Assembly: GCA_018398765.1 (NCBI GenBank)
Contig: JAHBMJ010001173.1
Span: 35,969-65,968, forward strand
DNA: 30,000 nucleotides
Reading direction: 5' to 3'
DNA from: Chromera velia
Taxonomy: Eukaryota > Sar > Chromeraceae
Numbering within the stretch: the first letter of the stretch is position 1; the number at the start of each line of letters is the position of its first letter. This document shows, one piece after another, positions 10,181-22,100 of this stretch. The position numbers were made by a program, and so were the translations under genes. The notes beneath the pieces are model-generated. The model did not search any database, had not been told where the DNA came from, and worked only from the letters and a program-made list of their open reading frames with translations.

Positions 10181-13100
10181 GCAGTTTGAGTGAGTAACTC
10201 GGTTCATTCTATTTCTTTCTCATTTCCTCGCCGGACTGCTTGTGCTGATCGACAGTTTCTGTCAGCGTGCATTCTTTTCTCCAGACCGTCTCGCAACAAT
10301 GAGGCATGAGGTTCCAAGCGCAAAGAAAAGAACAGTAAATGCTACAGGCCGGATCCGCTTCCCAATATGTGCTTCCTTGCAGAGCTCGACGAGTGCGCCG
10401 CCGGAGTCCACAACTGCGACCCCCAAGCCACATGTGCCAATACCAACGGGAGCTTCACGTGCACCTGCAACGCCGGGTTGGATGGAGACGGAGTTGCCTG
10501 TGGGTTAAGAGTCCCACCCTCAGACATCGGACGGGGCGACCCGACAACGTTCACTTGGACGAAGGACACGAAGAATCTGTTCAAGAGTCTGTACACCATC
10601 TACAAAGACTATGGAGGGGAGGTGTGCCCAGGAGAGTATCGCGCTTTTGCCTCCACCCAGTGGTACTGGTACACAACAGCAGCGTCACCAACTTCGCAAG
10701 AGTGGCTTCCGTCTGCTTTGTTCGACGGGAATGATGACAACACCTACCTAGGGATGTGGCACACAAATGCTCAGAACGTTGCAGGTCTGACACGATCAAC
10801 GGAAACAGAGACGCACGTATATCTGCAGACCCCCTGCTACATTACCCTCGCGGGGTATGCCTGGCAAATGCGATCTGACTGCTGTGAGTCCCAGGCTCCC
10901 TCTGCCATGAACGTGTCGGGGGCCAACAGCACAGACGGTCCCTGGACGACCCTCCACTCGTTCAGTGGAGTTTCCAACTGGGATCCCGGGGAGATGAAAA
11001 TCTGGCCTGCAGATATTCGTGTGGGGCCCTTCAGGTTCTTCCGCTTCACTGTGCGCAGAGTGCAGGCGAGCACCACGGGGTTCGGCTACGCGAGCGGACA
11101 GCAAGCAATACTGTACGCAGCTGCCGTCACCGGTCAGTCAGCTGCTTCGATCACTGTTGCACTACTCATTTCTCTGTAACGTTCCGTCCAATCGAACACG
11201 TAAATCTGTAGAGTGGTTGGTCGATTCTTTGAGCTGCTTCGTTGCTTCACTTCGCTTGGAAGGAATCCATTCAGAAGGTTTCGCAACTGATCCGAGGACC
11301 TCTCCAGTCTGATATATGTGAATGCCGAGAACCTCCTCTCACCTACCTGCGTAGCTACCCCTTTCAGCATCACGGGCCCTTTCCCGCTTTTCTCCACAAT
11401 GAGGTTCAGTCCCAGAGCCGAAAGGCACGCGGCACAATTGCAATTAGCAACCGATTTGCAGAGCTTTTGCACACATGTCTGATTCTGTAGCATTTCCGTT
11501 GCTTTGTGCAGAACTCGATGAGTGCGCCGCGGGAGTCCATAATTGCGACCCTCAGGCTACATGTGCCAACACCAACGGGAGCTTCACGTGCACCTGCAAC
11601 GCCGGGTTGGATGGAGACGGGGTGGCGTGTGGGTTGAGGGTCCCTCCTGCAGACATCGGGAGGGGAGACCAAGCTGACTTCACCTGGTCGAAAGACGTTG
11701 ACGTCCTTTTTGGAGGTCATGTGACGTTCACAAAGAACTACAGCGGTGCTGTCTGCCCCGGCACGTACAGGGTCTACGCACCAAACGGGTGGTGGGACGA
11801 CCAGGGGGTGACGACTTCGTTCACAGCGAATGAGCACATGCCCTCTTCTCTCTTCGATGGCAGCTCAGACGGTTGGCCATTCCATGTTCCTAATGGCTTA
11901 CTCGTCGCTGGTACAACAACAGCAACGGAGTCTGACTTTCAAGTCATTCTACAAACCCCCTGCTTTATCACCATGGCGGGGTACCAGTGGCAGGCGAGGC
12001 TTCAAGCAAGTACAGAGACCCAAAACCCGTCCGCAATGAATGTCTCTGGGGCCAACAGCACTGCTGGGCCGTGGACGACGCTCCAGTCGTTCAGCGGCGT
12101 GACCACATGGGAGACGGGGGAGAAAAGGACTTGGCCTGCCGACGTTCGACCTCCGGGTCCTTTCAACTTTTTCCGGTTCATGATCAGAAGGATACAGCAC
12201 ACCTCGGCAAACTACGCCAGCGGAACTCAAGCACATTTGTATGCGGCATCCATCACGGGTCGGTCAGCCAGAAAGGAAGACAGAGATGACCAGTGGTTGT
12301 GAAATCAATAAAAAGATTTCCACTTATCGACCCTTTTGTGGCCTCAAGCATAGCTCAGGAAGTGTAAGAGGCAGACGGTCTGGGTTTTTCATCGCAACAT
12401 TGCCTTTCCTCTTGACTCAATCTCAGTTGCCTTCAGAAAGAGAAAATTACTCAGCTTGTTGCTGATTGTTTGAAGCTGCAATCCGAGGCGTTCGTTCAAT
12501 TGTGTGTAATTAATCTCTTGGCACATGTGTATATTTTCATACAGAAAACGCGTGTAATTAAGCTCTTGGCACAAATGTTCTGCATCACGCATCTTTCACA
12601 TGGCTGTACAGGCCCTTTGGTTTGAATTTTGTCTCTTTCATTCAGGAACGAAAGTATTGGTTTGGATTTTCTTCGAATATCAAAATATGCTTGCTCACTT
12701 CGTTCCCCTTCACGGTTGCAGAGCTGGACGAGTGTGCTGAAGGGTTTCACAATTGTGATGCCTTCGCTGAGTGCACCAACACGAACGGCAGCTTCACGTG
12801 CATGTGCAACTCAGGCCTCGCAGGTGACGGCGTGGTGTGCGGCATTCAAATTCCCCCAAATGACATCGGCAGAGGAGATAACTTGAACTTCACTTGGACA
12901 AAGGACACCAGCCAACTGTTTGGGGGAGAGGTGACCATGTGGAAAAATTACTCTGGGGCAGAATGCCCTGGCCAGTACCGTGTCTACTCTGCGCAGACTT
13001 GGCTCTTTAACCCAGGTACTGGGGATGGGAGCCTCGACGCTGTCATGGAGCACCTTCCCTCGAGTCTGTTCGACGCTTCGTGGGAGGGCTTTCCTTGGCA

Positions 13101-16100
13101 GGCCACTGCAGGCAGTTTGAACGGTCCCGATGCGGCGACACACCTCATTCTGGAAGTGCCCTGCGATGTCGTTGCTGCGGGGTGGGTGCTTGCAGGCCGG
13201 GATGACTGTTGCGAGTCTGAATTCACATCTTCGGCAGTTTTGTCGGGGGCGCAAAACACCAGCGGCCCATGGGTCGATTTGCACTCCTTCTCCGGCTCTG
13301 TCGACACCCAGTTGCGTTCTGAGCGGATTTGGTCTGTTGACTCGCTCGCCGGGCCGTTTCGGTTTTTCCGATTTCTATTCAGGAGGAGGGTGGACGCCTC
13401 AGGGGGGGGATCGCTCTCAAGTGACTTTGCCTACCTGCTCTCCTCCCCTTCTGGAGCGGGTGAGTCCCTTCATTCTTTCTGCGTTTTCTTTCAAGAATTT
13501 ATGATGTACAGTGAAAGGAAGCTCACTGTGTTTTTGCTTTCAATTCCCTTGCTAGTAGTACGGAAGAATGAATTCGGGAGTTCATCGTCTTGCATGGTCT
13601 TTATTTTTTGCCTTCTCTTTGGAGGGCACTGCATCCACCAGATCCTGTTGTTGGCTCTTGAAGCTGTGGTTTCATCAATGCCACTGCCAGGAGCACAGCC
13701 AGAGGATGCATTCAGCCTCGAGGAGGCAGACAGAGGCAGAGAATGGAGGGAGGGAAGATGATATACGGACTCCATCACTTCAACCTGAGGTACATGAATG
13801 AATGAAGCGATGAATGAATGAATGAGTGGATGAATGGATGAATGAATGAATGAATGAATGAATGAGTGGATGAATGGATGGATGGATGAATGAATGAATG
13901 AATGAGTGGATGAATGGATGGATGGATGGATGGATGGATGGATGAATGAATGAATGAATGAATGAATGAGTGGATGAATGGATGGATGGATGAATGAATG
14001 AATGAATGCCCTTGGGCCTGCAGGTGAGGATGAATGTTCTCTAGGCACTCACAACTGCCACCGTCTGGCGACTTGCGCAGACTCCTTTCAGAGTTTCATT
14101 TGCTCGTGCCAGACAGGCATGGAGGGTGACGGCGTCTCATTGTGCGGCTACCGGATTCCTCCTTCTGACATAGGCAGTGGAAACTCAAAGACCTTTACTT
14201 GGGCAAAGGACGATGAAAACCTGTATAACAACGTCCTGACTGTCTACAAGAACTACTCGGGAGCCCTGTGTTCAGGGGAGTATCGGGTGTTTTCCTCTGA
14301 GAGCTGGTGGTTGGACCCGAAGAACACATCGGTGGTTGAGGGGGAAGGCATGCCCTCTTCTCTCTTCGATGCAGATGACACAGGACTTGGATGGCACTCC
14401 CACCAAAACGTTGCGGTTGCAAGTCTGAATGCTGCATACGAATCGGCAATTCACCTGATCCTTGGGACCCCCTGTTACATCCTCCTAGATTCGTATGCGG
14501 TGAAGTGCCGGACGGATTGCTGTGAGGCTCAAGCGCCCTCTGCCATGAATGTGTCGGGGTCGAACAGCACAGACGGCCCCTGGACGATTCTCCACTCTTT
14601 CGAAAACGTGAGTGACTGGACGGTCGGAGAGACGAAAAATTGGGACGTGGATGTGCGCGTCGGGCCCTTCAGATTCTTTCGCTTCACTGTCAGAAGGACA
14701 AACTATGTCGCTGATGCTGCGGCCAGTTTCCAGGAAGCCATCCTTTACGGATCTGCTCTCACAGGTAGGTTGCTCCTGTCCTCTCTCTCTCTTCCTCTGC
14801 GTCTCTCTGCATCAGTGTATGTATTAATGTGCATCATCTGTGTGTATCCATGTGTCTTGAGTTCCCACCCGCACTTGTCTTCGGATGCTTCTGTCTGTCC
14901 TCATGCATCTCATTCCTTCCTTCCATTTTTTCTGAATTGTGCTCAACGTGCAAGCAAGAGCCGATTGATGCCCTTAGTTGACTTCGTTCATGCATGCATG
15001 CATGCATGTACGTCTTCCTGCATTCATACAATGTCATGCAGAGCTGGACGAGTGCGCGGCCGCGGTCGACAACTGCCACGCCTTGGCGACATGCACAAAC
15101 ACTCCAGGCAGCTTCGCCTGTACGTGCAACACCGGCTACGGGGGGGATGGCGTTTCAGTGTGTGGGGTTCCTGTGCCCCCGCTTGACATCGGTCGGGGCG
15201 ACCAAGCTTCGTTCACCTGGACCAAGGACGAGAAGGTCCTCTACAAGGGCTTTCTGACAATCTTCAAAGACTACGGGGGCGCCGTGTGCCCCGGAGAGTA
15301 TCGAGTGTACGCAGAGGATTGGTGGGGCAACACGGGCAACACCTCTGTATACAATGAGGGACTGCCGTCTTCTCTCTTTGACAGAAGTACAGAAGGAATA
15401 CCCTGGACGTCTGCCCCGTTTGTCGCCAACATGTCGGGGCCTGATGAGTCGGCAGAGCATGTGATCCTGGGTACGCCCTGCTACATTACTCTTGCCGGAT
15501 ATTCATGGCAATCGCGAGAGGACTGCTGTGAATATCAGAATCCCTCTGCCATGAACGTTTCGGGGTCCAACACCACAGACGGCCCGTGGACCATACTACA
15601 CTCTTTCACAGGTGTCCTCGATTGGGATTTGGGGGAGGTGAAGACTTGGACAGCGGATGTGGTAACGGGGCCGTTCAGATTCTTCCGTTTCACCGTCAGA
15701 AAAGTACAACACACTTCTTCCACGTGGGCAAGTGGAGATCAAGCGATACTTTTCGCTGCATCCGTCACAGGTTGGTCCGTTTTGTATTTTTGTTTCTCGC
15801 TAGATCATAGAGAATAAGTTCTATGCACTTTGCTGTGGATTTTCTCCTTGTGTGTCTGTATGACTATATCGATGAACAAAATGCAGTGACGTCACTTCAC
15901 TATCTGCATGTGTGTTCTCTTTTCTGCAGAGTTGGATGAGTGTGCTGCCGGGGTGCACAACTGCGACGCTCTAGCAACTTGCACGAACACTAACGGGAGC
16001 TTCACATGCAGTTGTAACGTCGGCCTCGCAGGTGATGGCTTGGTGTGCGGCATTCAAGTCCCCCCTTCTGACATCGGCAGAGGGGACTTTGACTTAAATA

Positions 16101-19100
16101 CGTGGACGAAAGACATGAGAAATCCCCATAACGGCCTTGCAACCGTGTACAAGAATTACGGGGGCGCAGTGTGCCCAGGAGAGTATCGGGTGTACTCTGA
16201 GGTGGATTGGTACAGAAACAGCGGCAACGAGACTCTGAATCTGTGGGAGTACGGTCCGTCAGATTTGTTTGATGCAAGCGCAGCGGGGGGTCATGGGTGG
16301 GCAACAGCCACCACAGTGGGTGCAGGACTTTCGTCTGCCAGTGAGTCAGCTGTGAGCATTATTCTTGGCATTCCCTGCTACGTCACTGTGGCAGGGTACG
16401 CTTGGCAGGCACGAAGTTTGTGTTGCATAAGCCAAAGTCCGTCTGCAATGAATGTGTCAGGGGCCAACAGCACAGACGGCCCGTGGACGACCCTCCATTC
16501 CTTCAGTGACGTGACTGACTGGAGTTTGCTTGAAGTCAAGACGTGGCGTGCAGATGTCCAAACAGGGCCTTTCAAGTTCTTCCGGTTCACCACACGAAGA
16601 ATCAATCAAGCAAACCCGAATCACGTGGCAGGACAGGCTGCACTGCTCTATGCGACCGCCGTGACCGGTCAGTGGGCGTACAACCTTTGCAGAGAATGAT
16701 TTTGCTGCAGCTTCTGCTTTCTTCTTCTCTGTAAGAGAGTTTTCAAAGTTTTTTTTTTTTTTCCTCTCAATAATTTGACTCAGGTGATTTTTCTCCCACG
16801 AGTGTTTGGAAGGAAATCACATCTAATTGGTTCTCCCTCTTTGAGGCGTCTTTTGTCTTTTTGTCGAACAAATTGAGCTGCTCATCTGATCCCATGCAAT
16901 TTACTCACATTTCTTGCATGGATGTTCTTGAGTCTCCCAATTGAGTTCTCTCTCAAAGCCATGCCTCGAAAAACAAGTCCTCTCTCAAAGCCTTGCCTCG
17001 AAAGACAAAAGCACATTCGTGTGCATGTGCTCCGATGCAGATCTCGACGAGTGCGCCGCCGGAGTCCACAACTGCGACTTCCAAGCCACATGTGCCAACA
17101 CCAACGGGAGTTTTGCCTGTACCTGCAACGCCGGGTTGGATGGAGACGGAGTGGCATGCGGCATTCAGGTTCCCCCCTCTGACATCGGCAGAGGGGACCA
17201 GTCTGTATTCACTTGGACCAAGGATACGAAGAAACTGTACAATGGACTGGCGACGATCTACACAAACTACGGGGGCGCCGTGTGCCCAGGAGAGTATCGC
17301 GCGTACTCTTCTGAAGATTGGTACAGTAACAGTGGGAATGAAACTGTTATGCCAACCGAGCATCTTCCTTCTTCCCTCTTCGACTCAAATTTTGGCCATT
17401 CACCTTGGGCAACAGCTGCCGGGGTGGCGGCTTCGGGCCTCTCCACGGCAACCGAATCGGACATCTCAATCATTCTCGGCACCCCTTGTTACCTCACACT
17501 GGCGGGGTATGCTTGGGCAGGACGCGATGACCTTGCATTCTACCAAAACCCCACCGCGATGAATTTCTCTGCTGCCAACAGCACAGACGGCCCATGGACA
17601 ACTCTCCACTCTTTCGATAGCGTCAGTCCTGAGTGGGCTATGGGGGAGGTGAAGACCTGGCCAGTGGACGTTCGCACAGGAGGACCCTTCAAGTTCTTTC
17701 GCTTCACCGTCAGGAGGATCAATTATGCGACTCCCAACCATGCCGCCGGCGACTTTGCGCTGCTGTATGCCACCGCAATGACGGGTCAGTCAAGCAAGTC
17801 TCCCTCCTGCAGATTTGGTATCCCTCCTTGTCTTTGGTGCTTTGCATCTGCATGTGCGCTCTCGACGGAGGGAGAAGCCCTGAAATTGTGAAGGAATGAA
17901 ATTCACGTTAATTCTTTCATTGAATGAATGGAGTCGACTAACATACTGAACACTTCTGTATGGTGATGTCAATGATGGTCTACAGAACTCGACGAGTGCG
18001 CCGCGGGAGTCCACAACTGCGACCCCCGAGCCACATGTGCCGACACAAATGGGAGCTTCACGTGCACCTGCAACGCCGGGTTGGATGGAGACGGGGTGGC
18101 GTGCGGGATTCAGGTTCCCCCCTCTGACATCGGCAGAGGGGACACGTCTGTATTCACGTGGACCAAGGACCTCGTGAACCTGCACAACGGCTTCGCGACA
18201 ATCTATTACAACTATGGAGGCGCCGTGTGCCCAGGAGAGTATCGCGCGTACTCTTCTGAAGATTGGCACAGTAACAGTGGGTTTGCAAACGTGTCAGCCA
18301 GTGAGTGGGCTCCCTCCTCCCTCTTTGACTCGAATTTCGGTGGCAACGGATGGGCAACAGCCGCTTTGGTATCGGGCCTTTCTATGGCAACCGAATCCGA
18401 TTTCTCCGTCATTCTCGGCACCCCCTGTTACCTCACACTGGCAGGGTATGCTTGGGCAGCTCGTAGTGACGATGGATTATGGCAAACTCCCTCCGCCTTG
18501 AATCTGTCGGCCGCGAACAGTACAGCGGGGCCGTGGACGATCCTCCACTCGTTCAGTGATGTCACTGATTGGAGCCTCGGGGAGGTGAAGACATGGCCAG
18601 TGGACCTTCGTACAGGAGGACCCTTCAAATTCTTCCGCTTCACTGTCAGAAGAAGCAACTATGCAACTCCAAGTCTTGCCTCTGGAGAGTTTGCGCTGCT
18701 GTATGCCACCTCTGTGACCGGTCAGTAGTGTCGATCTTGCCGCATTTTGTTTTCATGGTGCGGAGTGAGATCGCTCTCTTTCGATCGATTGGTGACGCAT
18801 GTGATCATTTTTTCTGTCTGTCCACCAAAAGAGCTGTCTTCTCCTCTTCTCCATTTTTTTTCCTGTAAGTGATCCTCTCACATGTAGGAGATCGGGATGA
18901 TGAATTTTTCCATCTTTTTGTGGGAGGTGGTCAGTCAATTTTGTTGTTGCATGTCAACCCGTGCTGCATCTGGATTCAAATACCTGCGTGCAGAGTTGGA
19001 TGAGTGCGCGACCGGAATCCACAACTGTGACCATAGAGCGACGTGCACGAACACAAATGGGAGTTTTGCCTGTAGCTGCAACGCGGGTCTGGATGGAGAC

Positions 19101-22100
19101 GGCGTGGCTTGCGGTTTCCGCGTTCCCCCTGTCGACATTGGAAGAGGCGACGAGTCGGGATTCACATGGACAAAGGACGATGACAATCCCTACAACGGGT
19201 TTGTGACCATCTACAAAAAATACGGAGGCCACGTGTGCCCAGGAGAGTATCGCGTCTTTTCAGCAGAAAATTGGTGGTCTAATCCTGGGAACACGACCGT
19301 GCTCCCTTCCGAGTTTCTCCCTTCTTCGCTTTTCGATGGAAGCACAGATGGAAACCCCTGGGTGACCCTCCAGAACAACGTTGCCGGCTTGACGTCAGCC
19401 AACGAATCTGCCATCCACATGATCCTCGGCACTCCCTGCTACGTCACTGTAGCCAGCTACGCGTGGCAGGGCCGCAGTGACTGCTGCGTTGGACAGCTCC
19501 CGTCTGCAATGAACGTCTCTGGTGCGAACAGTACGGACGGTCCCTGGACGACTCTCCATTCGTACACCAACGTGACAGACTGGGAGCTGGGGGAACTGAA
19601 GATCTTCCGTCCGCCCGCTGAGATTGGACCCTTCAGGTTCTTCCGATTCACCATCAGGAGGGTCAATCAGGACACTGCGGGGTGGACTGGGGGAGCACAG
19701 GCGTTCCTCTACGGCGCTGCTGTCTCAGGTGGGCTCTCTCCTCACACACATTCTGCCTGCCTGCCTGCCTGCCTGCCTGCCGGCTGCCCAAGAATCTTGA
19801 CAGAGCGTATGGTCATCATTTTCATGAGTAAACGAAGTGGAAAGATCTCTAAATCTTCTGTTTGAGTGAGAGAGAACTGATTGAATCCCTCCTCGAACCC
19901 TTTTCGGTCCGGGGGCTTCAAGTCTGGACCTCCGTCCCTTAATTATTAATACAAGTGTGCCGGTCTGTTGTGTTGCTTCTTCCTTCCTGCATGGTTCTTT
20001 TCTGTCTGACTGCATTAGATTCCGAATCAACCCTCTGTCTTTCTGATGTCATGTGCAGAGTACGATGAGTGTCTGGCCGGAGTCCACAACTGCCACCTTC
20101 AAGCCGCGTGTACCAACACCAACGGCAGCTTCACGTGCACCTGCAACGCCGGGTTGGATGGAGACGGGGTGGCGTGCGGCATTCGCGTCCCTCCTGCGGA
20201 CATTGGCAGAGGTGACCAGGTGAACTTCACATGGACGAAGGACAACGTCACTCTCTTTGGTGGTCACGTGACAATCTTCAAAGACTACTTTGGGCCCGTA
20301 TGCCCAGGAGAGTATCGGGTGTTCGCACCAAACGATTGGTACTATAATCCCGGACTGGTCAAGGAGGTGGACCCTAACGAATGCGTCCCTTCTTCTCTTT
20401 TTGATGGAAGCATAGAGGGGTTTCCCTTTCATTCCAAAGAAAGCGTTTCACACCACGTCGCAGGTTTGAGCACAGTCAACGAGTCTGACTTCCAAATTAT
20501 TCTCCGCACACCCTGTTACATCACACTGGCAGGCTATGCATGGACAGCACGGGACGACTGCTGCGAGAGTCAGGCTCCCTCTGCCATGAACGTGTCAGGG
20601 GCCAACCGCACAGACGGTCCATGGACCACGCTCCACTCCTTCAGTGACGTGACCAATTGGGACACAGCAGAGCAAAAGACTTGGCCGGCAGCCGTTCGCG
20701 CAGGGCCCTTCAGGTTCTTCCGCTTTCTTGTCCGAAGAATTCAAAACGAAGCTGCATGGTTTGCAAGCGGAGAGCATGCTTACCTCCTTGCAGAATCCAT
20801 TACAGGTCGGAATGGCTCTTTGTGAAGAGGCATGCATGCAGGCCCGGCCCCGCATGGCCTCCCTCGATGCTTCCATGCGTGCATGATGCATGGATGATTT
20901 CAGAGACCGATCGAAGAATAGAATGATCGAAGGAGACGAAAGGCCATATTGCTTGTGAAGGCCTAACTCTCCCTCCCTGTTTTTACATTGACGCACGCAA
21001 GGACGCATCTATTGCTTGTGAAGGCCTCACTCTCCCTCCCTGTTTTTAGACTTGCTCCCCCATGCAGAAACAAAGCTTTCAAAAAAAGACCTCAACGATC
21101 CCTGAATTCATTTCAGTCAGAGGTTTCTCATGCATCTATCTGCCAAGACCCTTCCTTTGGGCTTAATTGTTCTCTGATTGAATTTCCACGAACCTGTGCA
21201 TGCAACCATCCCTCTGCGCGCGCCTCCCTCAAGCGTCCTGCGGATCTTCTGAGTAACAATCAGACTCTCCACACGCCTGCAACTGTATTGTCCACTCCAT
21301 CCAATTTCTTTGACTCGGATCCCTTTCGTGCAGAACTCGACGAGTGTTCGGCAGGAGTGCACGACTGTGACCTTGAAGCTTCGTGTTCAAACACAAACGG
21401 GTCCTTCGCCTGCACGTGCAACCTTGGATACGATGGAAATGGGACTGTGTGCACAGGTCAGCCTGCAAGAAAAGAGCCTGCCATCCATGTGCTTTATCTC
21501 TTGGAGGAGCAGACTTGCAGCATGCCTGTCATATTGAGTGGCATTCATTCTCCCATCCCGTCATTCAGTCTGAATCTTCGTTCGTTCTTCCGCTCAATTG
21601 TCTTCAAGAACGCCTGTTCACGTTTTGCATCTGCATGGGGTCTGCTTCTTCTCGTTGGCCGAATGTCTCACCGAGAGTCTCGATCATGACGTGTTTGCTT
21701 CGTCTATGGAGTCGATTATGCAGACATCGACGAGTGTGCAAGTTCCCCGACGTTGCACAATTGTGACTTCAACGCCACCTGCAACAACACAGTCAGCAGC
21801 TTCACCTGTTCGTGCAGCGATGGCTTCAACGGGACCGGCCTCATTGGAAATTGCTTAGGTAGGTTCACGCCCCTTTCCGTTTTTGAGGACTAGGTTCTTG
21901 TTCACTTTGTCGCTGGAAAGTGTCGTATCGTTTCGCACGTCTGCATGACCATTTGCCCCTCCACAATGGCTGACTTCTCTTGTCGTCGAGTCGCGAGATT
22001 CTTCTTTCTCTTTATGAGCATTTGACCTGCATGTCTGCATCCAAGTCTCTGTCTCTCTCTCTGCATGATGTACTTGCGCGCAGACGTGGACGAGTGTGTC

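Noticed and set aside
13793-14008. Tandem repeat tract considered as a CRISPR-like or structured array
   Set aside because: Units are 4 bp (TGAA/TGGA) with no spacers; it is a simple microsatellite.
13491-14048. Minus-strand open frame rich in Ile-His-Ser-Phe repeats
   Set aside because: It is the translation of the TGAA/TGGA minisatellite, with no coding support.
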